Shown in pieces: positions 20,191-30,760 of a stretch of 64,000 bases of DNA. Origin of the DNA: Pseudomonas japonica (lineage in GTDB: Bacteria > Pseudomonadota > Gammaproteobacteria > Pseudomonadales > Pseudomonadaceae); assembly GCF_900188455.1 (NCBI RefSeq), contig NZ_FZOL01000001.1:124001-188000 (forward strand), written 5' to 3'. The stretch's first letter is position 1, and each line of letters begins with the position of its first letter. The notes under the pieces were generated by a model that did not search any database, was not told the DNA's origin, and was given only the letters and a program-made list of their open reading frames with translations. A program made the translations under genes and the position numbers.

Positions 20191-21540
20191 ATGACTACGC
20201 GCATCCTCACCGGTATCACCACCACCGGCACCCCGCACCTGGGCAACTACGCCGGTGCCATTCGCCCGGCGATTCTCGCCAGCCGCCAGCCGGGTGCCGA
20301 CTCCTTCTATTTCCTCGCCGACTACCACGCGCTGATCAAGTGCGATGACCCGCAGCGCATCCAGCGTTCGCGCCTGGAAATCGCCGCGACCTGGCTGGCC
20401 GGTGGCCTGGACTGGGAAAAGGTGACCTTCTATCGCCAGTCCGACATCCCCGAGATCCCCGAACTGACCTGGCTGCTCACCTGCGTCAGCGCCAAGGGCC
20501 TGCTCAACCGCGCCCACGCCTACAAGGCCTCGGTGGACAAGAACCTGGAAAACGGCGAAGACCCGGATGCCGGCGTGACCATGGGGCTGTACAGCTATCC
20601 GGTGCTGATGGCCGCGGACATCCTGATGTTCAACGCGCACAAGGTTCCGGTCGGCCGCGACCAGATCCAGCACGTGGAGATGGCGCGGGACATCGGCCAG
20701 CGCTTCAACCACCTGTTCGGCAACGGCAAGGACTTCTTCGTCCTGCCGGAAGTGGTGATCGAAGAGAGCGTGGCCACCTTGCCGGGCCTGGACGGGCGCA
20801 AGATGTCCAAGAGCTACGACAACACCATCCCGCTGTTCAGCAGTGCGAAGGAAATGAAGGACACGATCTCGCGCATCGTCACCGACTCCCGTGCGCCGGG
20901 CGAGGCCAAGGATCCGGACAACTCGCACCTGTTCACCCTGTACCAGGCCTTCTCCACGTCTGAGCAGTCGGCGGAGTTCCGCGACGAACTGCTGCAGGGC
21001 CTGGGCTGGGGCGAAGCGAAGCAGAAGCTGTTCCAGTTGCTCGATGGCCAGTTGGCCGAGTCCCGCGAGCGCTACCAGCAACTGATTGCCCGTCCGGCGG
21101 ACCTGGAAGACATCCTCCTGGCCGGCGCGCAGAAAGCCCGCAAGGTTGCCACGCCGTTCCTCGAACAACTGCGCGAAGCGGTGGGCCTGCGTTCCTTCCG
21201 CACCATCACCCAGGGCCCGGCCGAAGTGAAGAAGAAGGCCGCGAAAGCCGCACGCTTCGTCAGCTTCCGCGACGACGACGGCAGCTTCCGTTTCCGCCTG
21301 CTGGGTGCCGACGGCGAACAACTGCTGCTGTCGCGCAGTTTCGCCGACGGCAAGGCTGCCGGTGCGGTGACCAAGCAACTGCAGCAGGGTGACGAACTCG
21401 ACGTGCGCGCCGAAGGCCTGGGCTTCAGCCTGTGGCTGGAGGGCGAGTCTGTCGCCGAAGGCCCGCAGTTCGCCGACGCCATCGCTCGCGACGCCGCCAT
21501 CGAGGCCCTGCGTGCCGCCCTGGCGCCTCAACAGGACTGA
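20191..21540 (+). CDS. trpS: Tryptophanyl-tRNA synthetase
   Basis: A class I tRNA synthetase charging tRNA-Trp. The HIGH-type motif is [11 protein letters not shown] near residue 12 and the KMSKS motif is [10 protein letters not shown] near residue 205. At 449 residues it is about 110 longer than the E. coli enzyme. The extra part is an Ala/Lys-containing C-terminal domain (about residues 340-449), which is normal for Pseudomonas TrpS. It follows the hydrolase gene by 24 bases. Confidence 0.96.
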   Translation: MTTRILTGITTTGTPHLGNYAGAIRPAILASRQPGADSFYFLADYHALIKCDDPQRIQRSRLEIAATWLAGGLDWEKVTFYRQSDIPEIPELTWLLTCVSAKGLLNRAHAYKASVDKNLENGEDPDAGVTMGLYSYPVLMAADILMFNAHKVPVGRDQIQHVEMARDIGQRFNHLFGNGKDFFVLPEVVIEESVATLPGLDGRKMSKSYDNTIPLFSSAKEMKDTISRIVTDSRAPGEAKDPDNSHLFTLYQAFSTSEQSAEFRDELLQGLGWGEAKQKLFQLLDGQLAESRERYQQLIARPADLEDILLAGAQKARKVATPFLEQLREAVGLRSFRTITQGPAEVKKKAAKAARFVSFRDDDGSFRFRLLGADGEQLLLSRSFADGKAAGAVTKQLQQGDELDVRAEGLGFSLWLEGESVAEGPQFADAIARDAAIEALRAALAPQQD

Positions 21541-21621
21541 CGGCTTATCGGAAGTCTGATTGCCATTACCCAGGGCCGTCGCTACAGTGACGGCCCGCTT
21601 TTGTTGCCTTGCTAACGAATT

Positions 21622-22716
21622 ATGACGCCCCTAGAACGATATCAAGCAGATCTGAAACGTCCCGACTTCTTCCATGACGCGGCGCAGGAAACGGCGGTGC
21701 GCCATCTGCAGCGCCTGTACGATGATCTGCTCGCGGCGCAGAACAACAAGCCGGGGGTATTCGGCAAGCTGTTCGGCAAGAAAGAGCAGGCGCCGGTCAA
21801 GGGTCTGTATTTCTGGGGTGGAGTAGGCCGGGGCAAGACCTACCTGGTCGATACCTTCTTCGAGGCGCTGCCGTTCAAGGAAAAGTCGCGCACCCACTTC
21901 CACCGCTTCATGAAGCGCGTGCATGAGGAGATGAAGGGCCTCAAGGGCGAGAAGAACCCGCTGACGCTCATCGCCAAGCGTTTCGCCGATGAGTCGCGGG
22001 TCATCTGCTTCGACGAATTCTTCGTGTCCGACATCACCGATGCGATGATCCTCGGCACCCTCATGGAAGAACTGTTCAAGAACGGTGTGACCCTGGTGGC
22101 GACGTCCAACATCGTTCCGGACGGCCTGTACAAGGATGGCCTGCAGCGGGCGCGCTTCCTGCCGGCCATCGCGCTGATCAAGCAGAACACCGAGATCGTC
22201 AACGTCGACAGTGGCGTCGACTATCGTCTGCGCCACCTGGAACAGGCGGAACTGTTCCACTTCCCGCTGGATGAAGCCGCCCATGAAAGCCTGCGCAAGA
22301 GTTTCCGCGCCCTGACGCCGGAATGCACCCAGGCACTGGAAAACGATGTGTTGATCATCGAGAACCGCGAGATCCGCGCCCTGCGTACCTGCGACGACGT
22401 GGCCTGGTTCGACTTCCGCGAATTGTGCGACGGCCCGCGCAGCCAGAACGACTACATCGAGCTGGGCAAGATCTTCCATGCCGTGTTGCTGAGCGGTGTG
22501 GAGCAGATGGGCGTGGCGACCGACGACATCGCGCGGCGCTTCATCAACATGGTCGACGAGTTCTACGACCGCAACGTCAAGCTGATCATCTCGGCCGAGG
22601 TCGAACTCAAGGACCTGTACACCGGCGGTCGCTTGACCTTCGAATTCCAGCGCACCCTCAGCCGTCTGCTGGAGATGCAGTCCCACGAGTTCCTCGCGCG
22701 GGCGCACAAGCCTTAA
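21622..22716 (+). CDS. zapE: Cell division ATPase ZapE (AFG1 family)
   Basis: A 364-residue AFG1-like P-loop ATPase. Walker A is GGVGRGKT near residue 66 and Walker B is VICFDEFFVSD near residue 128; the TLVATSNIVPDGLYKDGLQRARFLPAI segment that follows is diagnostic. ZapE interacts with FtsZ and supports division under stress or low oxygen in E. coli. The ATG at 21622 has a weak ribosome-binding site. A REP-type hairpin follows at 22746. Confidence 0.93.
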   Translation: MTPLERYQADLKRPDFFHDAAQETAVRHLQRLYDDLLAAQNNKPGVFGKLFGKKEQAPVKGLYFWGGVGRGKTYLVDTFFEALPFKEKSRTHFHRFMKRVHEEMKGLKGEKNPLTLIAKRFADESRVICFDEFFVSDITDAMILGTLMEELFKNGVTLVATSNIVPDGLYKDGLQRARFLPAIALIKQNTEIVNVDSGVDYRLRHLEQAELFHFPLDEAAHESLRKSFRALTPECTQALENDVLIIENREIRALRTCDDVAWFDFRELCDGPRSQNDYIELGKIFHAVLLSGVEQMGVATDDIARRFINMVDEFYDRNVKLIISAEVELKDLYTGGRLTFEFQRTLSRLLEMQSHEFLARAHKP

Positions 22717-22745
22717 GCGCTATCGACAGCTTGACTCCGACCCTG

Positions 22746-22785
22746 TGGGAGCTGGCTTGCCAGCGATGAGGCCAGCCAGCTCCCA
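22746..22785. repeat. Single REP hairpin after zapE
   Basis: Arms TGGGAGCTGGC (22746-22756) and GCCAGCTCCCA (22775-22785) with an 18-base loop containing GCGATGAGGCC, the mark of the second REP family in this window. It sits between zapE and the convergent regulator gene and likely forms the message end. Confidence 0.75.
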
Positions 22786-22824
22786 TGGGTTTTTCTGTCA
22801 GCCTCGATATTCAGTGCACGACGA

Positions 22825-23823
22825 TCAGGCTTCCTGCATGAACTGCTGCCGATACTGGTTCGGTGACAGCGCAGTATGCTGCCTGAACAACCGTGCGAAG
22901 AAGCTGGCATCGTCGTAGCCGACTTCGTAGCTGATGGTCTTGATGCTTTTGCGCGTGCCGGAGAGCAGTCCCTTCGCCGTTTCGATGCGCAGCCGCTGCA
23001 GGTAGTGCAGCGGCTTGTCGCCAGTGGCGCTCTGGAAGCGCCGCATGAAGTTGCGAATGCTCATGCCGTGATTGCGTGCGACATCCTCGAAGCGGAACTT
23101 GTCGGCGAAATGCTCTTCGAGCCAGTGCTGGATCTGCAGGATGATCACGTCCTGGTGCAGCTTCTGCCCGCCGAAGCCCATGCGCCCCGGGGTGTAGTTG
23201 CGCTGCACTTCATAGAGGATGTCACGGGCCACGGCCTGGGCGACATTGGCTCCGCAGAAGCGCTCGATCAGGTAGATGTAGAGATCGCAGGCCGAGGTGG
23301 TACCGGCGGCGCAGAACAGGTTGTCGGCATCGGTGAGGTGCTTGTCCTGGTTCAGGTTGACCTTGGGGAAGCGCTCGGCGAATTGATTGAAGAAGCGCCA
23401 GTAGGTGGTCGCTTCCTTGCCGTCCAGAAGCCCGGCCTCGGCCAGCCAGAACACGCCGCTGGCCTCGCCGCAGAGCACCGCGCCGCGGGCATGCTGCTGG
23501 CGCAACCAGTGCAGGACCTGGGGGTAACGCTCGCACAACGTGGAGAAATCTTCCCAGAACGCCGGGAGAACGATCACATCGGCATCTTCCAGACCGCTGT
23601 CCACGGGGACCAGGACATCGCTGAAACTGCGCACCGGTTCGCCATCGGGGCTGACCAGGCGGGTCTCGAACATGGGCTGCAGGTTCAGGCCCAGTTGCCT
23701 GGCATAGCGCAGGCTGGCCAGATGGAAGAAGTCCTTGGCCTGCATCAGGGTCGAGGCGAATACCGTGTCGATGGCGAGGATGCTGACGCGCCGCAGGGGC
23801 ACGTTGGGTTGGGTAAACATCAT
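22825..23823 (-). CDS. GlxA-type transcriptional regulator (DJ-1/PfpI domain plus AraC HTH)
   Basis: A 332-residue regulator with an N-terminal class I glutamine amidotransferase-like domain (about residues 10-200, including VIVLPAFWED and LCGEASGVFWLAEAGLLDG) and a C-terminal AraC double HTH (about residues 225-330, ending SISYEVGYDDASFFARLFRQ-like). Members of this family (ArgR, GbdR, CdhR in Pseudomonas) govern uptake or breakdown of amines and amino acids, usually beside their target genes. Here no catabolic gene is adjacent. Starts at 23823 and 23820 (consecutive ATGs) are equally possible. Confidence 0.83.
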   Translation of the reverse strand: MMFTQPNVPLRRVSILAIDTVFASTLMQAKDFFHLASLRYARQLGLNLQPMFETRLVSPDGEPVRSFSDVLVPVDSGLEDADVIVLPAFWEDFSTLCERYPQVLHWLRQQHARGAVLCGEASGVFWLAEAGLLDGKEATTYWRFFNQFAERFPKVNLNQDKHLTDADNLFCAAGTTSACDLYIYLIERFCGANVAQAVARDILYEVQRNYTPGRMGFGGQKLHQDVIILQIQHWLEEHFADKFRFEDVARNHGMSIRNFMRRFQSATGDKPLHYLQRLRIETAKGLLSGTRKSIKTISYEVGYDDASFFARLFRQHTALSPNQYRQQFMQEA

Positions 23824-24119
23824 GTTCGTTATTCTTATAGGGGAGAGTGGTCAATCACCGGCGGGATCGTCTTATTTTTTGGCGATTGTGTCCAGCTTCG
23901 TGTCCCTGAGCGGTACGGCGGGCGTGTTCCGGGTCACGTCAGGACTTGCTGCGGGAAAAGATCCAGAAAATCAGCTTGATATTTCTCCGGTAATCCGGAT
24001 AATCCGCCGTCTCTTTCTACGGTGGAAGTGATGCCCCGCCGCTGAAAAAGAACCCCCGCCGAGTACTGGACGCGCTGACCCGAGCCCCCGAAAGCGTTCG
24101 TAGCCGGCTGCCTTTGACC

Positions 24120-24148
24120 TTGTCAAAGTAAGCACTATTCAGTAAGAT
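24120..24148 (+). promoter_or_regulatory. Sigma-70 promoter of rplM-rpsI
   Basis: TTGTCA (24120-24125), a 17-base spacer and TAAGAT (24143-24148) make a good sigma-70 promoter, predicting a leader of about 40 bases before rplM. The rest of the 370-bp gap 23824-24193 holds no gene I can support; it also contains the regulator's own promoter region. Confidence 0.65.
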
Positions 24149-24193
24149 TCGCCGTCTTATTTTCGCTGGGCGGCCTCTGAGGCTTATTAAAGA

Positions 24194-24622
24194 ATGAAAA
24201 CTTTTACTGCTAAACCGGAAACAGTAAAACGCGACTGGTTCGTCGTTGACGCTGCTGGTCAGACCCTGGGTCGTCTGGCCACTGAAATCGCGAGCCGTCT
24301 GCGTGGCAAGCACAAGCCAGAGTACACCCCTCACGTTGACACCGGCGACTACATCGTCGTGATCAACGCCGAGCAGGTACGTGTCACTGGTGCCAAGACT
24401 TCGGACAAAATGTACTACTCCCACTCCGGCTTCCCGGGCGGTATCAAGGAAATCAACTTCGAGAAGCTGATTGCCAAGGCCCCTGAGCGCGTGATCGAGA
24501 CCGCGGTTAAAGGCATGCTGCCGAAGAACCCGCTGGGTCGCGACATGTACCGTAAGCTGAAAGTCTATGCGGGCGCTACTCACCCTCATACTGCTCAGCA
24601 GCCCCAAGAACTGAAGATTTAA
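24194..24622 (+). CDS. rplM: 50S ribosomal protein L13
   Basis: L13 (142 residues) is an early-assembling large-subunit protein. The sequence shows the typical [20 protein letters not shown]-terminus and the [20 protein letters not shown] segment near residue 112. Codon use is biased to the highly expressed set. It is co-transcribed with rpsI, 14 bases downstream, as in most bacteria. Confidence 0.98.
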   Translation: MKTFTAKPETVKRDWFVVDAAGQTLGRLATEIASRLRGKHKPEYTPHVDTGDYIVVINAEQVRVTGAKTSDKMYYSHSGFPGGIKEINFEKLIAKAPERVIETAVKGMLPKNPLGRDMYRKLKVYAGATHPHTAQQPQELKI

Positions 24623-24636
24623 CGGAATAGTTCATT

Positions 24637-25029
24637 ATGTCGGCGACTCAAAATTACGGCACTGGCCGTCGCAAGACTGCAACCGCTCGCGTTTTCCTGC
24701 GTCCGGGCACTGGCAACATCTCCATCAACAACCGTTCTCTGGACGTGTTCTTCGGTCGTGAAACCGCGCGCATGGTCGTTCGCCAGCCGCTGGAACTGAC
24801 CGAGACCACCCAGAAGTTCGACATCTACGTCACCGTCATCGGTGGTGGTGTCAGCGGTCAGGCCGGTGCGATCCGTCACGGCATCACCCGCGCTCTGATG
24901 GACTACGACGAGTCCCTGCGTGGCGCTCTGCGCCGTGCTGGCTACGTCACCCGCGACGCTCGTGAAGTCGAGCGTAAGAAAGTGGGTCTGCGTAAAGCAC
25001 GTAAGCGTCCACAATACTCCAAGCGTTAA
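24637..25029 (+). CDS. rpsI: 30S ribosomal protein S9
   Basis: S9 (130 residues) contacts the P-site tRNA with its C-terminal tail. The sequence starts [15 protein letters not shown], has [18 protein letters not shown] near residue 70, and ends with the conserved basic KRPQYSKR tail. It is the second gene of rplM-rpsI and is followed by a strong terminator. Confidence 0.98.
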   Translation: MSATQNYGTGRRKTATARVFLRPGTGNISINNRSLDVFFGRETARMVVRQPLELTETTQKFDIYVTVIGGGVSGQAGAIRHGITRALMDYDESLRGALRRAGYVTRDAREVERKKVGLRKARKRPQYSKR

Positions 25030-25044
25030 TTCGCTCAGAGTTTC

Positions 25045-25083
25045 AAAAAAAGCCCGGTTCCAAGTGGAACCGGGCTTTTTTTA
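25045..25083 (+). terminator. Rho-independent terminator of rplM-rpsI
   Basis: GCCCGGTTCC paired with GGAACCGGGC around a short loop, with an A run before and seven or more T bases after. It lies about 20 bases after the rpsI stop. Confidence 0.93.
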
Positions 25084-25183
25084 TGTCTTGAATAAGGAGG
25101 GCTGGCCATTCGTGTGACAACTTGCCGCATAGACGCAGATCAAGGCTAGCGCGGGATACAGGCCTTTGGCCAGGGTAATAACC

Positions 25184-25212
25184 TTGTCAGACATGGGTCT
25201 TTTCTTTACCAT
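25184..25212 (+). promoter_or_regulatory. Candidate promoter of petABC
   Basis: TTGTCA (25184-25189), a 17-base spacer and TACCAT (25207-25212) lie about 80 bases before the petA start in a 263-bp gap that holds no other gene. The -10 match is moderate. Confidence 0.4.
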
Positions 25213-25292
25213 GCGGCAAATTTTTAGCGCTTCAGAAATTACTTAGTAGATGCCTGTTTCAACAGGCCACAAAGCTGATGGGAGAGGACTGA

Positions 25293-25886
25293 ATGAGCAA
25301 TGACGGCGTCAATGCAGGCCGGCGTCGCTTCCTGGTTGCAGCCACATCTGTTGTGGGTGCCGCGGGAGCGGTGGGGGCTGCGGTCCCGTTCGTAGGGTCA
25401 TGGTTCCCCAGTGCCAAGGCGAAAGCTGCCGGTGCACCGGTGAAGGTCAATATTGCCAAGGTCGAGCCTGGGCAGCAGTTGGTGGCCGAGTGGCGTGGTC
25501 AGCCGGTTTTCATCGTCCGTCGTACCGAGGAAATCCTGGGTAATTTGAAGAAGATTACCGGAGATCTCTCCGATCCCGAGTCCAAGGCCTCGGTTCAGCC
25601 AACTTACGTCGATCCGTCGAATCGCTCGATCAAGCCAGAGATTCTGGTTCTCGTCGGCCTCTGCACCCATCTCGGTTGCTCGCCGACGTTCCGTCCTGAA
25701 GTCGCTCCCGTCGATCTCGGTCCGAAATGGGTTGGTGGTTATTTCTGCCCTTGCCACGGTTCCCACTACGACCTTGCTGGCCGCGTCTACAAGTCCCAGC
25801 CCGCACCGCTCAATCTGCCGGTGCCGCCGCATTCGTACGAGTCGGATGACATCATCATCGTCGGCGTCGATCAGGAGAAAGCGTGA
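25293..25886 (+). CDS. petA: Ubiquinol-cytochrome c reductase, Rieske iron-sulfur subunit
   Basis: The 197-residue Rieske protein of the cytochrome bc1 complex. A twin-arginine type N-terminus (GRRRFLVAATSVVG) doubles as the membrane anchor. The 2Fe-2S cluster ligands are in CTHLGC (near residue 128) and CPCHGSHYD (near residue 152). The petB start overlaps the stop by one base, so the three bc1 genes are coupled. Confidence 0.97.
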   Translation: MSNDGVNAGRRRFLVAATSVVGAAGAVGAAVPFVGSWFPSAKAKAAGAPVKVNIAKVEPGQQLVAEWRGQPVFIVRRTEEILGNLKKITGDLSDPESKASVQPTYVDPSNRSIKPEILVLVGLCTHLGCSPTFRPEVAPVDLGPKWVGGYFCPCHGSHYDLAGRVYKSQPAPLNLPVPPHSYESDDIIIVGVDQEKA

Positions 25887-27097
25887 TGAGCAAGTTCATG
25901 GAATGGGTTGACGCCCGCTTCCCCGCCACCAAGATGTGGGAAGATCACCTGAGCAAGTATTACGCACCGAAGAACTTCAACTTCCTGTATTTCTTCGGTT
26001 CCCTGGCGCTGCTGGTGCTGGTCAACCAGATCGTTACCGGTGTCTGGCTGACCATGAGCTTCACCCCCTCGGCCGAAGAGGCATTCGCCTCGGTCGAGTA
26101 CATCATGCGTGACGTCGAGTACGGCTGGATTCTTCGCTATCTGCACTCCACCGGCGCGTCGGCGTTCTTCATCGTCGTCTACCTGCACATGTTCCGCGGG
26201 CTGCTCTACGGTTCCTACCAGAAGCCGCGCGAACTGGTGTGGATCTTCGGCATGCTGATCTACCTGGCGCTGATGGCCGAAGCGTTCATGGGCTATCTGC
26301 TGCCATGGGGCCAGATGTCCTACTGGGGTGCCCAGGTGATCATCTCGCTGTTCGGTGCCATCCCGGTGATCGGCGATGACCTGACCCAGTGGATCCGTGG
26401 TGACTACCTGATTTCCGGCATCACCCTGAACCGCTTCTTCGCCTTGCATGTGGTCGCACTGCCGATCGTCATCCTCGGCCTGGTGGTCCTGCACATCCTG
26501 GCGCTGCATGAGGTGGGCTCGAACAACCCTGACGGGGTCGATATCAAGAAGAAAAAGGATGAAAACGGCATTCCCCTCGACGGCATTCCGTTTCACCCCT
26601 ACTACACGCTGAAAGACATCGTTGGCGTAGTGGTCTTCCTCTTCGTGTTCTGTGCCGTGGTGTTCTTCTTCCCGGAAATGGGTGGCTATTTCCTCGAGAA
26701 GCCCAACTTCGAGCAGGCCAACGCCTTCAAGACCCCCGAGCACATCGCACCGGTCTGGTACTTCACGCCGTTCTACGCAATTCTGCGGGCCGTTCCGGAC
26801 AAGCTCTTGGGCGTCATCGCCATGGGCGCGGCGATCGCGGTGCTGTTCGTCCTGCCGTGGCTGGATCGCAGTCCGGTGCGTTCGATGCGCTACAAGGGCT
26901 GGCTGAGCAAGATCTGGTTGGTGGTGTTCTGCATCTCGTTCGTGATCCTGGGCGTGCTCGGTGTTCTGGCGCCGACCCCGGGTCGCACGTTGCTCTCGCA
27001 GGTATGTACCTTCCTGTATTTCGCCTACTTCATTCTGATGCCGTTCTACACCAGGCTTGAGAAGACCAAACCGGTTCCGGAAAGGGTGACTGGCTGA
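25886..27097 (+). CDS. petB: Ubiquinol-cytochrome c reductase, cytochrome b
   Basis: A 403-residue polytopic subunit holding hemes bL and bH and both quinone sites. Heme-ligating histidines are seen in RYLHSTGASAFFIVVYLHMF (near residues 90-105) and FFALHVVALPIVILGLVVLH (near residues 190-210). The Qo-site motif reads P-V-W-Y (IAPVWYF), the form usual in beta/gammaproteobacteria rather than PEWY. The ATG at 25886 (TGATG with the petA stop) is chosen over a GTG three bases earlier. Confidence 0.97.
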   Translation: MSKFMEWVDARFPATKMWEDHLSKYYAPKNFNFLYFFGSLALLVLVNQIVTGVWLTMSFTPSAEEAFASVEYIMRDVEYGWILRYLHSTGASAFFIVVYLHMFRGLLYGSYQKPRELVWIFGMLIYLALMAEAFMGYLLPWGQMSYWGAQVIISLFGAIPVIGDDLTQWIRGDYLISGITLNRFFALHVVALPIVILGLVVLHILALHEVGSNNPDGVDIKKKKDENGIPLDGIPFHPYYTLKDIVGVVVFLFVFCAVVFFFPEMGGYFLEKPNFEQANAFKTPEHIAPVWYFTPFYAILRAVPDKLLGVIAMGAAIAVLFVLPWLDRSPVRSMRYKGWLSKIWLVVFCISFVILGVLGVLAPTPGRTLLSQVCTFLYFAYFILMPFYTRLEKTKPVPERVTG

Positions 27098-27879
27098 TGA
27101 AAAAGCTATTTGCAGTATTGATTCTGGCAGTGATGCCCGCGCTGACCTTCGCCGCCAGTGAGCACGGCCCGGAACTGGACAAGGTTGATATCGACCTGAC
27201 CGACAAGGCTGCCATGCAGGATGGTGCGCGTACTTTCGCCAACTATTGCATGGGTTGTCACGGTGCCAAGTTCCAGCGTTATGAGCGTGTTGCCGATGAC
27301 CTGGGCATCCCTCACGAGCTGATGCTGGAAAAACTGGTCTTTACCGGCGCCAAGATCGGCGACCACATGAACACCGGCATGCAGCCGGCCGACGCCAAGG
27401 TCTGGTTCGGTGCCGCGCCACCGGATCTGACGCTGGTCGCCCGGGTTCGTGGTACCGACTGGCTGTACAGCTACCTGCGCGGCTTCTATGAGGATCCGGC
27501 GCGTCCATGGGGTGTGAACAACAAGATCTTCCCCAACGTCGGCATGCCGAACGTGCTGGTGGGACTGCAGGGTCGTCAGGTCGTGGGTTGCAAGCAGATC
27601 CAGACTGTTGCCGATGGCAAGAAGCAATTCGACCCGCTGACCGGTGCTCCGTTGACTCACGAAGCCTGTGACCAGCTGACCATCGTGCCGAAATCCGGTA
27701 CCCTGAACGAAGAGCAGTTCGACGAGAAGGTCAAGAATCTGGTGACCTTCCTGGCCTACTCGGCCAACCCGGTCAAGCTGGAAAGCCAACGCATCGGTAC
27801 CTATGTACTGCTGTACCTGGCCTTCTTCTTCGTATTCGCCTACCTGCTCAAGCGCGAATACTGGAAGGACGTGCACTGA
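27097..27879 (+). CDS. petC: Ubiquinol-cytochrome c reductase, cytochrome c1
   Basis: A 260-residue periplasmic heme protein anchored by a C-terminal membrane segment (GTYVLLYLAFFFVFAYLLKR near the end). Residues 1-18 form a signal peptide. The heme-binding motif is C-M-G-C-H (NYCMGCHG near residue 50), and the axial methionine is probably in NVGMPNVL. The start overlaps the petB stop (ATGA). A hairpin terminator follows. Confidence 0.96.
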   Translation: MKKLFAVLILAVMPALTFAASEHGPELDKVDIDLTDKAAMQDGARTFANYCMGCHGAKFQRYERVADDLGIPHELMLEKLVFTGAKIGDHMNTGMQPADAKVWFGAAPPDLTLVARVRGTDWLYSYLRGFYEDPARPWGVNNKIFPNVGMPNVLVGLQGRQVVGCKQIQTVADGKKQFDPLTGAPLTHEACDQLTIVPKSGTLNEEQFDEKVKNLVTFLAYSANPVKLESQRIGTYVLLYLAFFFVFAYLLKREYWKDVH

Positions 27880-27904
27880 TCACGCAGTAATTTCTGGTAG
27901 TTGA

Positions 27905-27963
27905 ACGCGCGCCCTGGGGCGCTTCCGGAATCCGGAGGCACCCCAGGGCGCGTTTGCGTTTTT
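27905..27963 (+). terminator. Terminator of petABC
   Basis: GCGCCCTGGGG (27909-27919) pairs with CCCCAGGGCGC (27941-27951); the 21-base loop contains its own small TCCGGAATCCGGA pairing. A T run follows at about 27958-27962. Confidence 0.82.
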
Positions 27964-27995
27964 AGCCTTTACCATTTCATGCGAGGAGGAACCTT

Positions 27996-28619
27996 ATGGG
28001 CATGACCAACCGGTTGGCCTGCTACTCCGACCCCGCTGACCACTATTCTCATCGGGTGCGCATCGTTCTCGCCGAGAAGGGTGTCAGCGTCGAGATCATC
28101 GACGTCGCGGCCGGCAACCAGCCTGCCCGGCTGCTGGAGGCCAATCCGTACGGCAGCCTGCCGACCCTGGTCGACCGCGACTTGGCGTTGTATGAATCCA
28201 CGGTGGTAATGGAATACCTCGATGAGCGTTACCCGCATCCGCCGCTGCTGCCGGTCTATCCGGTGGCGCGGGCGAACAGCCGGTTGTTGATCCATCGTAT
28301 CCAGCGTGACTGGTGTGCGCTGGTCGACCAGATTCTCGATCCACGGGCCAAGGATGCGGCTCGTGTCCAGGCGCGCAAGGAGCTGCGCGAGAGCCTGACC
28401 GGGGTTTCCCCGTTGTTCGCCGACAAGCCCTGTTTCCTCAGTGAGGAGCAAAGTCTGGTGGATTGTTGTCTACTGCCCATATTGTGGCGTTTGCCACTAT
28501 TGGGTATCGAATTGCCACGGCAGGCCAAACCTCTGCTGGACTATATGGAGCGACAGTTTGCCCGCGAGCCTTTCCAGGCAAGCCTGTCCGCTGCTGAACG
28601 AGAAATGCGCAAGCTTTAA
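27996..28619 (+). CDS. sspA: Stringent starvation protein A (RNA polymerase-associated)
   Basis: A 207-residue protein with the glutathione S-transferase fold but no transferase activity. It binds RNA polymerase and affects stationary-phase and virulence gene expression. The thioredoxin-like N-terminus ([20 protein letters not shown]) and [21 protein letters not shown] are typical. It lies just after petABC and before sspB, the usual order in gammaproteobacteria. Confidence 0.94.
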   Translation: MGMTNRLACYSDPADHYSHRVRIVLAEKGVSVEIIDVAAGNQPARLLEANPYGSLPTLVDRDLALYESTVVMEYLDERYPHPPLLPVYPVARANSRLLIHRIQRDWCALVDQILDPRAKDAARVQARKELRESLTGVSPLFADKPCFLSEEQSLVDCCLLPILWRLPLLGIELPRQAKPLLDYMERQFAREPFQASLSAAEREMRKL

Positions 28620-28629
28620 GGAGCTGTTG

Positions 28630-29046
28630 ATGAACTCCAGTCGCCCCTACCTGGTGCGTGCACTGTACGAGTGGATCGTGGATAACGATTGCACGCCTCA
28701 TATCCTGGTGAATGCCGAGTACCCCGCGGTACAGGTGCCTCAGGGTTTCGCCAGCGACGGCCAGATTGTCCTGAATGTTTCGCCGAACGCCGTGCGCGGT
28801 TTGCAGATGGAAAACGACGCGGTCAGTTTCGAGGGTCGCTTCGGTGGCGTTGCCCACAGCCTGTATGTACCGATTGGCGCCATCCTCGGCATCTATGCCC
28901 GTGAGAACGGCCAGGGCATGGTGTTCGAGCTGGAATCGCCGATGGTCGACGATGAAGACGATGTCGAGCCGGATGATGATGGTCCACCGGATGGTGGGCA
29001 GCCGCCGCGTCCGAGCGGGCGGCCGAGTCTGAAAGTGGTGAAATGA
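28630..29046 (+). CDS. sspB: ClpXP adaptor SspB
   Basis: A 138-residue adaptor that delivers ssrA-tagged proteins to ClpXP. The globular domain (RPYLVRALYEWIVDNDCTPH onward) is followed by an acidic, Pro/Gly-rich linker and the C-terminal ClpX-binding motif RPSLKVVK. The ATG at 28630 lies behind AAGGAG, 11 bases after sspA; upstream in-frame starts lie inside sspA and are rejected. A terminator overlaps the stop. Confidence 0.95.
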   Translation: MNSSRPYLVRALYEWIVDNDCTPHILVNAEYPAVQVPQGFASDGQIVLNVSPNAVRGLQMENDAVSFEGRFGGVAHSLYVPIGAILGIYARENGQGMVFELESPMVDDEDDVEPDDDGPPDGGQPPRPSGRPSLKVVK

Positions 29047-29076
29047 AAAAAGGCGACCTTCGAGGTCGCCTTTTTC
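29045..29076. terminator. Bidirectional terminator after sspB
   Basis: Stem AGGCGACCT/AGGTCGCCT flanked by A and T runs on either side, lying between the sspB stop and the convergent dolP stop at 29098. Confidence 0.9.
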
Positions 29077-29097
29077 ATGGCTTGTGCCTGTTCGCGA

Positions 29098-30759
<1,662 letters not shown>

Positions 30760-30760
<1 letters not shown>

